Source of the DNA: Linum tenue
Lineage: Eukaryota > Streptophyta > Magnoliopsida > Malpighiales > Linaceae
NCBI GenBank assembly: GCA_946122785.1
Contig: CAMGYJ010000002.1
Span: forward strand, 43,550,495-43,614,494
DNA: 64,000 nucleotides
Direction: 5' to 3'
Part shown: positions 11,608 to 22,192 of the stretch, piece by piece
Position numbering within the stretch: position 1 is the first letter of the stretch
How the letters are laid out: each line of letters opens with the position of its first letter
Position numbers and translations under genes: made by a program
The notes under the pieces: generated by a model
What the model was told of the DNA's origin: nothing
The model's database searches: none
Seen by the model: the letters and a program-made list of their open reading frames with translations, nothing else

Positions 11608-14349
11608 CTAATCCGACTCAATGTCCCCTATTGGCGAGGAAGTCAACAAGTTTGTTGCATTCGATGAAAGTATGTGAGATTTGAACCTCCGAATTTTGAT
11701 GTGCGGGTCTCTGAAATTCTCTGGCAATGTAATATCTTTGGTCCTTATTATCTGTGGAAGTAAATATTTTGATACCCGTCGTGGAATCAAGTTTAAGATG
11801 AACTTTTCTATGCCCTTGCTCCCATGCCAATTTTAAGTCGTATATTGCCCCCCTTAGCTATGCTCTCGTAATTGTATAGACTCCCAGATTTGTGTAAAAT
11901 CTCTAGTGCATCTCTCATACTCGTCTCTAATAAGCCCTCCTGCTGCAGCCCACGACGAGGTTGTTGGACAGATCCATCTATGTTAATGTAGACCCATCCG
12001 ACAGGCGGGGGACTCCAATGTAGTTGAGCCGCAGTGTTTAGTTGATAAGTTCCTTGGGTTTGATTCTCACTCTCCTATTCCTGCTGAATGGTCCTCGTCC
12101 AGCTTCTGATCCTCCACTTTTGTCTACCTACTTCTTCTAGAATATCTCATCGTTTCTCCGCTTCCATAAGTACCACATCGCCACCCTCATCAGCAGCCTG
12201 AAACTTGCAGACTTTAGATGAGCTGCCATTAGGGGTGGGCTACTGGTTCGGTAAACCCAACCCAAATTGAAACCAAATTAAACAGAACAGAAATCAAAAT
12301 AATGCTATTCGGTTTGAAATTCGGAAGAGATATATGGATATTACGGAAACTAGGGTAAAAACCAAATTACTATAATTGAAAGCTCCAAATGGTGAATTTT
12401 TATGTTTGTACTTGTTTTGATACTTAAATATTTGAATCATGTTAGTGTTTTATGACTTATGTGTCAAAATGTTTGATTTTATCATTGATAATGCATATAA
12501 TTGCACATTTATTATTTACATTAGGGATGAAAAATAATTTAAAATGGAGAAGATACAAGTATTCTCAAAAATTCTATTTCATGTGAAATTTCGAACTGAA
12601 CCAAAATATAATTTGGTTTAAACCAACTGAACCAAATTATAATTCGGTTCGAATTTGGTTTGAGGTTTGGTGGAATTCGGTGACCAGGTATGCATAATTT
12701 CGGTTTCGAAACTGAACCGACCGAATGCACACCCCTAGCTGCCATCCACTCTGCGAAGGGAAGAGCCACAGTATGGGAGTTTTCCTGGGTGCCAAGCTGG
12801 CGTCATACCTGTTGTGCCTTATGGCAATGTCGAAGCATGTGTTATGTGGACTCTAGAGCACTTTTACACAGCTCGCAGGTGTCACTTGTCATGATATTTC
12901 TGCGCTTCCTCTCATAATTTGTCATGAGCCTGTTGTAGAATGCCAGCCAAAGAAAATGTTTAGTACGGTTGGGCCCTTTCCATCTTCAAATACTTCGCCA
13001 CTCTGGTTTCTCTCCGCTGCTCGCCTCTGCTTCATCGTCCTGGAGTCATTCAGTAGTAGCTCGGTAAGCTGAACGGAGGCCGAATTTTCCATCAGCTTCC
13101 AATTCCCATACGATCACGTCCTCGCCGAGCTCCTCTCGAGGTGGGTCTACCCCTGAAATAAGACAAACGTAATTGTGAGGGAGGTGAGGTTCAAACATTC
13201 TAAAGCGCCACTCACCCTCATTGGTTGTGAGGTTAGCAACTGACGCTCCCCAATCAAAGTCCCTGCCATCGCCAACAATGTGATCTTCAAGGATAATATC
13301 ATTGGATAGCAATGGACTATTCCAAAATTCAATTTTCCTGCCACCCCTAAGGTCAAACAGTACTCCTTGCTTCATCGCAAGCCAAGCCTCCATGACCCTC
13401 TTCCACAATCACGATTGCATGCTTTGTTTCCTCGTCACTCCGCCATCCCTGTTTACACGGAAGTACTTTCCCTGTAACACTTTGACCCAGAGCTCATTAT
13501 CATTATTAAGAAACAATCATCCAAGCTTCATAAGATAAGCAAAGTGTCATAACCGGGCAGCTCAATTAGTATGATATTATCCGCTTTGGGCCAAGGCCGC
13601 ACGATTTTACTTCTGGGTGTCTCCCTAAAAGACCTCATAGTAATGAGCTTGGTGGATACTAATATACAAGAGTTCCTTCCCTTGTATTTCCAATGTGGTA
13701 CTTGGATAGTTGGATTGTCCTCATAACACAAAGTTAAGAGCTCTGGCGGATCTCAACCCAAGTCCCCCTTCCTCCTTTGGTTTACAAATTGTCTCCTAAG
13801 GTACAAGGAGGGCTTTAGGCTTCCCTGATTCAGTTGCCCATGTAAAAGCTCGAATTTCTCGTCAAAAATATCGCAAACTGAGACTGGAAACACTATTGTC
13901 TGCATGACATAATTTGGTAAAGCATTTAGGACAGACAGAGCTAGAGTCACCTATCTTGCAAGATAAAGATTCATGGCTTTCAACCCGGACAGTTTCTGGT
14001 TAAGTTTTGCAATAATTAACTTGTAGGTGTTTTTAGTCACATGGTCATAAATGACGAGGACTCCGAGGTATCTTCCCAAGTTGTTGGTTGGCTTGATGCC
14101 CAACTGATTGCTTATGTAGTTTCTTGGTCGTATCTTTGGTATTCTTGGAGAAATAGATACATGATTTCTCTTTGTTGATTTGTTGTCCAAAAGCCGCACA
14201 AAAACGGTTTATACAATCCAGGATAGCCGCTTCCTGTCCACCATCTGCCTCTGCAAATAGGACAAGGTCATCTACAAAGAAAAGATGAGTTAATGGCGGA
14301 CCATCCTTAGAAAGATAGATAACTTTCCAGGAGTCGCTATCAATTATCC
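11608..14349 (-). pseudogene. LINE (non-LTR) retrotransposon remnant, copy B
   Basis: This is the duplicate of the copy A LINE remnant, with RT end, zf-RVT-like and RNase H-like pieces in the same order on the minus strand. Here the codon after the FVDDLVLFA motif is Glu rather than stop, so that lesion in copy A arose after the duplication. Other frame breaks are shared and predate it. Confidence 0.85.
12230..12737. mobile_element. hAT-type MITE inside LINE remnant, copy B
   Basis: This is the 508-bp duplicate of the copy A element. It has the same TIRs and the same GCTGCCAT 8-bp duplication on each side (12222-12229 and 12738-12745). It was copied as part of the segmental duplication, not by a second transposition. 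Confidence 0.9.
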
Positions 14350-15930
14350 TTTATACCTTTGTAAAGTTCGTCTCTTTCATTTCCTTCGTAGATACTCTTC
14401 ACTATGTTTGCAAAAGAAGATTAACTAGACAATGGAATTGCACTTTGACATTGATGTAGGTATGGGTGTCCAATGGGTTGATTTAAAAAGCGGACTGAAT
14501 ACACTGTTGGTCCAATCTTTTTATCCTAAGATGTGTTTTACTATTGGCACGCTTTTCTCTTGAGTTTGAACAGGATCGGACCATGGCACGCCGTTAGATG
14601 TAAGTGATTCATTAGGCATACCGCATACGTTATAATAAAATTCCATAGTTAGCAATATGGCTCTATATCAGGAAAAATCTTTCAGCTACAACCAGCCAGA
14701 CTGATAAACATTCATGTCCTACATCGACAGGCTACCGGGTGCATCGCTAAATTCCATTGTATTAACTTGTTCGGTGCAATCTTTAGGGGGATAGAGATCA
14801 TAAGATATGCATATAGTTCTAGTTTTAGAGGTGTCAGTGCTGAGTAACAGCAATGCACACGGTTTTGAGAACTCTTTGTCCCTGCTCAACTTGTGTCTCC
14901 CACTCATCCCTTGCCCTCGCTCTTTGTGCTCGTCACCGGCGACTGTCCGGTGACCATTTCCAATATCTCCCGGGTATCTCTGGTCAACGAGCTAGTGTGA
15001 AGTATAAAAATAAACATTTTATTTATTACTATAAAATAAAAATAGAAATAGCTTTACAGATACTTGGGAACGGATATGGTACTAACAGTTACTGTAAAGG
15101 TATATTAGACCAATTCTAATGTTAGTCCCAAATTTTGGGTATTATCCTCATTTTGATGATTTTTTGCTCCAATGCTACTATCTCCAAATTTGGAGATCTA
15201 TATTTTTAAAAAATTTTCTTTACTTAAAAAATACACTTATGATCATCTTAATCTAATTTGTTCATGTTAATTTATTATTGTTCGTCATCATTTTTAAATA
15301 CAAATTTCTGATATAATTTTTTCAAATTCCGAGACCGATTTTTTTGGCAAAAAATTAACATACTTTTAATTTATGAGACTAGGAAAAATAAAATTAAAAA
15401 AATATTAATTACAACAGTTATTAATGTCTTAATTAAATACTTAACCCTAATTAAACCAAAAAAAAAGAAGGTGGTGGTTTGCCATAAATAGGGAACCAAA
15501 TGGCGATTATCGCCATAAATGCCGAGAAATACATTTTTGACGACCGCATTAGACTCAGCCTTATAACTGTATCATTTTCCTTCCTTCTTCCTCTCACCTT
15601 CCCTCTTCTTCTATGTTGCTTTCATTGGCTTCTAGGTACAAAATTATAGTTTTTGACCCTGAATTTAATAGATCTTGTTATTTAGTGCCTAAAATTAATT
15701 TTTTCATATAAATCTTAAAATATTGATAAAAAATACATTTAATTACCTAAAATGTTTTCGTCTTACATTTTGATACCTTAAATTTGTAAAATTTACAAAT
15801 AGGTTCAATGGTATTATGTGCTTTAAGAAACTTGTGGTAGGTTTTGATAAACTTGTGGTATGTTTTAACAAACTTGTGGAATGCTTCTCCTTCCATTTTC
15901 CCTCCCTCTTCCCAGTTCTCACTTTTGATA
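14350..15930. other. Non-coding spacer, copy B
   Basis: This is the duplicate of 3114-4697, with several small indels in A or T runs. No gene is visible. Confidence 0.5.
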
Positions 15931-16156
15931 TGTTAATTATATTAATTAGAGTACCATCTTGTAAATATGCCATACAGCATATCTCGGCTAGGATTATGAA
16001 TACAAACCCTTATATACTCGTGTAAATAGCTGAAAAGAGTATCAAGTAATAAGAACCAAAAACCTGTGAGGGAGATCCTCACTGTGGACTAGTATCAAAT
16101 TGACGAAACCATGTTAAAAAACTCGATGTTCAATCGTTTCTAGCTTTACTTTGATA
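15931..16156 (+). repeat. Copia 5' LTR, copy B
   Basis: 226 bp, starting TGTTAATTATATTAATTAG and ending TTTGATA. It differs from the copy A LTR at about one base. Confidence 0.88.
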
Positions 16157-16513
16157 TGGCATCAAAGCCTGCGACCTGAGATACCGGGTGTTTTCTTTCG
16201 ATTACCTTGGTTTCTGCGTCTGATCCTTCTTTCGCGGCTTGGTTTGGCTTTGTTCGCTGCGTCAGATTATTCTTTGGCAGCTCAGATTGGTGGATATTAA
16301 ATATTCGTCTTGGTCTTCTGTGCATTCCGGGTTTTCTTCTACTTCCTTGAGCGTTGCCTTTGGTTCTCTTCTACCCTAGTTTCCTTATTTTGGCTATCAG
16401 TTCCGTGTGTTTACTAATCTTGTTTGATGGACTAGGGAAAACTTGAGGTCTTTTCCGCGAGACTGGGTGGGAAGAACTTCCCTTTTTTAGGAATTTCAAT
16501 TCCGGAGCTTCAT

Positions 16514-18972
16514 CGATGGAAAACGCATGCTCCCCATCTTGACCGGCAAATCACTGAGCCTGCCGACACTGCTACAGAGCGGGACAAAGAAGACTGGGCT
16601 GCTTCAAACGCTCAGTTGATACATTGGATTCTTGGCTCGGTTGATGACGAAATCGGAGTTAGTCTTCGTCGTTTCACCAAAACAATATCACGGTTGATGT
16701 GGACTGTTCATTCTCAGAACAATGTGTCTCGTCAGTTTGAGCTTGAGAGTGAGATTACCTTGTTCACTCAGGGTGATCGTGATATTTGGTATTACTATCA
16801 GGATTTGATTACAAAATGGACTGAGAAAGATATGCTAGCTGCCTCGTTCTCTGAGACTCCTGTTACGGCAACCACTCTTCCGAATCGTGATCGATCTCGT
16901 CTCATGCAGTTTTTTATGAAACTCCGCCCGGAGTTTGAGGCTATTCGTGCCTCCATTTTGCATCGTAATGATACTTCTATTGAGGATGATCTTGGTGAAT
17001 TGTTTCGGGAAGAAACTCATCTTCGTAGCCTCTCCAAACTTGAAGGTTCTTCCGAATATGCTTTTGCTGTGGGTCGCGCTAGAGGTTCGTGTCCTCAGTT
17101 TCAGCATGGTAATACTGGCCCCTTGACCTATCATTATTGTCATGAAGTGGGGCACATTCAACCGCACTGCAAACAGAAGAATTTCTGCATTTATTGAAAG
17201 CAGTCCGGTCATATTGTTCTGGAATGCAAAGTTTTAGCTCGCCGCAACAAGGGTGGGATGTCAAATGGGGAGCGTGGTTCTGGCTTCGTTGGTGGTCCAA
17301 CTGGTGTGAGTTTTGCCGTGACTCCAGCTCCCACCACTACTTCTTCTCCCCTCCACGCTCCGCCAGCACTGGCTCCTCTCCCGGTTGCGCCGACTTCGAC
17401 AAATGTTCGTAGACAGGTGGCTGAGGCTCTGCAGGATGCTCTCCCTACAGCTCACAATTCTGATTTTGCTACCGGTGGCTGTAAAGGTATTTCCTCTAGT
17501 TGGCTCCTTGATTCTGCTACATTCAATCGTATGACTAATGCCCGTACACATTTTTCTTCGTTAAATACTTGCTTAACCTCCTCTTAACAAGTCGCCAATG
17601 GGGCCCGTCTCTCTACTCATGGTCTAGGCACTGCTACTACAGGAAGTGTTTCTTTGCCAAACACGTTATATGTTCCCAACTGGTTCCCCAGCTTGTCATG
17701 GTTGATCAGTTGATAGAGGATGGATGTGAGGTTAAGTTCGATAATTAGGGTTGTACTGTGCAGGATCAGATCATGAGGAAGGTTCTGGGCAAGGGTAAGA
17801 AGGATGGCCGCGTTTTTGTCCTTGAAGAATGTGATCGGTCGAGGGCACTGCAGAGAGACGAGTCTTGTTTTTTGTTGGATGAAGACCCGGAGCATCAAGG
17901 CTGGCCGGGTTAGGCTTTTTTCTGCGGACGGTGATGTTTTTTAATATGGTAGTGTAGTTGCGGATGTTTGTCTATTGAATAAGGAACACATTTTTTGTGT
18001 GTCGATTTCTTCTGATTCCTTGTATGGGTTGAAGCAGGCACCACGAGCATGGTTTGAGAAATTCCATAATATTATTCTATAGGCGGGGTTTGAGCAGAGT
18101 TTGAGTGATCCTTCCATGTTCTTGCGGCATCCTGTTCAGGGTATAGTTGTGTTATTACTCTATGTCGATGACATGATTGTGACAGGAAGTGATATGGATG
18201 GCATACAACATTTGACTTCGTTGTTGCATGATGCGTTTAATCTCAAAGAGCTAGGGAAGTTTCATATTTCCTAGGTTTGGAGGTGACTCGGTCAGAGAAA
18301 GGGTTATTTGTGAGCTAGCGCAAGTACGTTATTGATCTTCTAGAGACAGCACAGTATAGTGACTGCAAACCTTGCTCCACACCGATGGAACAAAACTTAA
18401 AACTGAGCAGGGAAAGTGGTGATCTTCTAGAAGATCTGACGTTCTATAGGAGCATAGTTGGGAGTTTGATTTATCTCGCCCACACTACGCTAGACATAGA
18501 ATATGCGGTTCAGAATGTCAGTCATTCCTTAGGGGTGGCTCGCACTACTCACTTGGATGTTTTACATTGCTTGTTGCGGTATCTCAAGCATACACATGAT
18601 CTAGGTATGTTTTTCCTTGTCGATTGTCAACCGGAAGTAGAAGGATTTGCTAATGCGGATTATGCAAGATGTCTTGATACCAGGAGGTCTACATCAGGAT
18701 GATGTGTCCGACTTGGTCGGTCATTTATCTCGTGGAGATTTCGAGAGCAAGACAAAGTTTCAAAGTCATCTACTAAAAGCTGAATATCGCTCAATGTCTG
18801 AATTAAGTTCAGAAATGGTATGGTTGCAACGACTGTTGGAGGAATTTGGAGTCGATTCTAAGATGTCGATGCAGATATATGGTGACAATAACAATGCTAT
18901 TCAGATAGCTAATAATCTGTTACTGCATGATCGGACCAAACATGTAGAGGTGCATGTTCACTACATTCAATA
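16514..18972 (+). pseudogene. Copia gag-pol, degenerate with 1.4-kb internal deletion
   Basis: Gag (16616-17197) and the damaged zinc-knuckle region match copy A. At 18022/18023 the sequence jumps from the pre-integrase region straight to the YGLKQAPRAW part of RT. The RT end has LLYVDDM, followed by RNase H (18385-18970). The last part, absent from copy A, includes MQIYGDNNNAIQIANN, the catalytic-Asp and ADHI-type region of copia RNase H, and runs on toward the polypurine tract. Stops are scattered throughout. Confidence 0.88.
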
Positions 18973-19120
18973 GCTCGTTGTAGAGGGCAGGGTACAGTTA
19001 AGCTACTTGTCAACGGAAGATCAGACTGCATATTTGTTGACTAAGGCTGTTGCATCTAGTCAACATTGGTACTTTTCATGCAAATTGATGTTGGTAAACC
19101 GACATCAATTTGAGGGAGGG

Positions 19121-19346
19121 TGTTAATTATATTTATTAGGGTACCATCTTATAAATATGCCATGCAACATATCTCGGCTAGGGTTATGAATACAAACCCT
19201 TATATACTTGTGTAAATAGTTGAAAAGAGTATCAAGTAATAAGAATCAATAACCTGTGAGGGAGATCCTCACCATAAACTAGTGTCACATTAGCAAAACC
19301 ATGTTAAAAAACTCGGTGTTCAATCATTCCTAGCTTTACTTTGACA
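19121..19346 (+). repeat. Copia 3' LTR
   Basis: It starts TGTTAATTATATTTATTAGG right after the purine tract TTGAGGGAGGG and ends CTTTGACA. Length equals the 5' LTR. Divergence is roughly 10% by manual count. Confidence 0.88.
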
Positions 19347-19743
19347 GCTTTGATAAACTTGTGGTAGGCTTTAACGAACTTGTTTCATGCTTCAATGAAC
19401 TTGTGGTAGGTTTGTTTGTTTAAAGGCAGACTTAGTGTATGTTGTTATTACTGGACAGCAGCAAATGCCTCCACTAGCCACAACCCACTCACCGTCGGCC
19501 CCCTCCAAAAACGCCAGACGAATCATTGAAATTTCTTCTACTTAGCAAAGCAGAAAATCCCCAAACCAAATCACCACAAACAGTGATAATCCAATCAATC
19601 ATGGCACCGCATGCGCAATCCCTCTCTTATTATATTCTCCACCACCATCCCATTTTCTAATCATTCCTTCCATGGCTGCTCAAGCTCAAATTTGAACCAA
19701 GTACAAGAAGCAGTAGAAGAAACAAAACCTTCCCTTTTCGATT
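19347..19743 (+). promoter_or_regulatory. Upstream region of the receptor-kinase fragment
   Basis: It starts with leftover AAACTTGTGG-type minisatellite (to about 19412) and then non-repetitive sequence leading to the ATG at 19744. It probably includes the promoter and 5' UTR of the truncated receptor-kinase gene. I cannot fix a TATA box or a start of transcription. Confidence 0.4.
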
Positions 19744-19920
19744 ATGAAGTTCACAGCTCTTTTTCTTCTATTCTCTATTTTCACTCCGTCAGCGGCCTTC
19801 ATCCCGACGGACAACTACCTCCTCAACTGCGGCTACACCGCCAATGCTTCCCTCGAAAACATAGTATTTGTCGCCGGCAATAATTGCAGGTTTGTTTTCC
19901 GGCGAGGAAACTTGTGTTGA
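19744..19920 (+). pseudogene. CrRLK1L (malectin-like) receptor kinase, 5' exon fragment
   Basis: The frame starts with a clear signal peptide (MKFTALFLLFSIFTPSAAF) followed by IPTDNYLLNCGYTANASLEN and VFVAG. That is the start of the extracellular malectin-like domain of the FERONIA/THESEUS family (F-x-P-x-DNYL-x-NCG). Homology stops near 19888-19891, where LTR sequence of element X begins. The frame then runs 10 codons into the LTR and ends at TGA. The rest of the gene (a second malectin domain, a membrane segment and the kinase) is absent. I could not recognise its continuation on the far side of X at 50748. Confidence 0.75.
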
Positions 19921-20663
19921 AATTGATGGATTTGCACCTTTGACTTATTTGGACAACGGTTACTAAGCCACGGCTCACACCTCTTCAAAAAAACTTCGAA
20001 CGAGGGTGTTTGATTGATGGTGAAAGGAGAGTACACATTCTAAGTTAAATTACTCCTACCCCTATGAAGTTCAGCGAGAGCTCCAAACTACGAACTACGT
20101 CTATGGCTACATGATAGAGAAAAAGTTAAAGGGCAAACTTGGCATGTGTGTCAGAGTGTTGGTTTTGGGAACCCTTCTCATACGTAGCATTTTTCAATCA
20201 TGCCAATGGCCTCTTGTCTAGCGTCCATGGCCATCACATGACACTACCATGGACCTCTTAATCATGCATATGGCCCTGCTCGTGAGGCGGCATGGACTTT
20301 TTAGACTTAGTAATTTTATCTCCTTTGAAGATAGGCTTATTGTGGCATTATCACATGACTTGGGATTTTCCCCACATCCATAGCCCCTCTCGTTGAGATG
20401 GCATGTACTTCTAGATTATAGATGGGCATGGCCTTCTTCTTGAAGCGGCACGTCCCTCTCCAGACTTAGTTTATTTTTTATACAATCTCGTGGCATGGCA
20501 TGGCCTCCTACGAGAGGCCCATGTCTCTCATAGAATCATATCCATGCTCACTATGACTTAGTGGCTTGGGCATAAAATCAATATTCATAAGGCCCAACTT
20601 TAATAACATTAATTTTTATAATTTATGTGGCCTTATAAAATCATTAATTACCTTGTAACTCAC
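19891..20663 (-). repeat. Element X left LTR, first part
   Basis: It aligns with the right LTR from TTTGTTTTCCGGCGAGGAAA onward, then skips about 0.8 kb relative to it near 20176, and resumes in the minisatellite part that ends CCTTGTAACTCAC. E1 is inserted at 20663/20664. The last 40 bp are at 28480-28519 beyond E1. Confidence 0.7.
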
Positions 20664-22049
20664 TGATAGCATCGTATTTGCACGTGTTTTCACTCTGGTT
20701 TCCTGTCCATTTTGTCTCGAATTGATTGTTCCTTGGCCTATTTTACGCTAGGTTGTGTTGTTTTGTCGTATTTCAGGTCCTAGCAAGTAAAGAGGTGCAT
20801 AGGCGCAAGTTTCGGGTCATTTGGAGGTCAAATGGCGAAGCACAGACAGAATTACGGGCAGCCCCTGCTAAATTACGGCCGTAATTAGCCAGGGCATGCC
20901 CGTAATTAATTGGCCGAGCCTTCTCCCCAGCAATTCTTCTCGGTGGTAAAATTACGGGCAAGACCCCAAGAATTACGGCCGTAATTCCCAAATTACTGGC
21001 GGTAATTGGGAAATTACGGGCGTATTTCCTCCTCCTGCAGCTTAAGTGAAACGTGCGTTTTGGTGTGAATTACGGGCAGGAAGTGATTACGGCCGTAATC
21101 CTGCCCGTAATTCGCTCTGAGTCGGGTTTTTGGAGGCAGATTCGAGCCAAGGAGGGAGAATTCGATTTTGGGAGCAAAAACAGAGTTTTAGAGAGAGAAA
21201 GAGCGAAGAACAAACCCTAGGAGCTAATTTGGAGTAGATTTCTCATCATTGAAGCCCAGATTGCGTCCCTAGGAGTGAAGATTGACATCCCAGAGCAGAT
21301 TTTCCTCATCTTTATGAGTATGGCTACTCTGATTTCTGTTTTCCTTTCTCTCTCTATGGAGTAGAACCTTTCTCTCACTTGGGTATGAAGAACCCTAGTT
21401 CCTTGTGTTAGGGATTTGATTGTAATGACTTGGGATGATATTACTATTTGATTTTAATCGAATGATGCATGTTTATTGAATTGATTTGAGTCTGATCAGC
21501 TTTTCTCAATTTCTGCAGCAACCTGAGATAGATAGAATCTGATTAGGTTGTTAGAGCCTCTTCATTCGATAGAGTAGATTGGCTATACGAGAGTTAGCCA
21601 GGTTACTGCTTTGTACTGGTGTTCTTGGCGCCAGTAGTGGAGTTCTGTGTTCATAGCCTCAGCTTTCTATCCCGGTGAAGACTAGTCGTCTGCCGGGTAG
21701 TTAGACTGAGAGGGCTTGGTCAGCTTAAGAGATTCCAAGCTACTATCGGATCTTCCGCAGTCTAATCAACAGTAAATCAACCCAGGGAATTACAATTGAA
21801 CCTAAATAAGGGGCTAGGGGGACTCAATCCCGAGTGACTCTTGCCTGCTTTAGAAAACCGAACAATTTACTGCTTTCTTGTTGCTTTTACTTTTCACAAC
21901 AATCACTCGAACTAGTTTGCTAGATAATAGAGAATCACGGAGTAAGCAATAGATCTAGACCCCGGGTTGATAATTAAACTTGCCTGTTACTGCATTCCCG
22001 GACTGCGATTACACTTGGTCGCAGTTTGGTGTTGTGTTTTGGCGTGTCA
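20664..22049 (+). repeat. E1 5' LTR (1,386 bp)
   Basis: It begins TG and ends CA. It holds a palindrome array at 20850-21113 and the conserved word AAACGTGCGTTTTGG (21049-21063). Its 3' half is related to the E3 LTR (for example CATCCCAGAGCAGATT and TTTATGAGTATG), showing common ancestry. Confidence 0.92.
20850..21113. repeat. Palindrome array in E1 U3
   Basis: Three nested palindromic units are built from ATTACGGGCA, the palindrome ATTACGGCCGTAAT, and TGCCCGTAAT. Spacing between units is roughly 100 bp. The array lies about 190-450 bp into the LTR, in the part expected to be U3. Confidence 0.85.
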
Positions 22050-22055
22050 AGTTTT

Positions 22056-22073
22056 TGGCGCCGTTGCCGGGGA
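22056..22073 (+). other. E1 primer-binding site (tRNA-Asp)
   Basis: TGGCGCCGTTGCCGGGGA lies 6 bp after the LTR end. It is complementary to the 3' end of plant tRNA-Asp, as in Athila/Tat-type elements. It marks the priming site for minus-strand DNA synthesis, using RT supplied by another element. Confidence 0.92.
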
Positions 22074-22192
22074 ACCTCTAGGTTATTGGGGAAACGTGAT
22101 AATTTGTTACTCTACCTTTTTCTTTATTGCATTTTTCTTTTCCACCTGTGTGCCTTCACGGGTTGTTTCTGCTGACTGTGTGCAGGTAGTGC

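Larger units (their letters stand above)
8965..18770. repeat. Tandem duplication, copy B
   Basis: This is the second unit. It begins with the RLCK-VII fragment (8965-10928) and its 3' flank, then repeats the LINE, MITE, spacer and copia block from 11237. Relative to copy A it lacks 1,427 bp of copia (copy A 6789-8215), with a TTG microhomology at the break (18020-18022). Beyond 18770 the copia element continues into its own 3' end, which copy A lacks. That makes this unit the one attached to the original right flank. Confidence 0.92.
15931..19346 (+). mobile_element. Ty1/copia LTR retrotransposon (copy B, both LTRs present)
   Basis: 5' LTR 15931-16156, primer site 16157-16169, gag-pol remnants, purine-rich tract about 19108-19120 and 3' LTR 19121-19346. 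Both LTRs are 226 bp and differ at about 23 positions, so the insertion is old. No perfect 5-bp target duplication is visible because both flanks lie in the AAACTTGTGG minisatellite. An internal deletion removes integrase and the first part of RT. The element cannot move by itself. Confidence 0.9.

Noticed and set aside
22056..22073. tRNA-Asp-like sequence
   Set aside because: Only the 3' end of the tRNA is represented, in complement, at a fixed distance from an LTR. It is a primer-binding site and not a tRNA gene. No full tRNA cloverleaf was noticed anywhere in the window.
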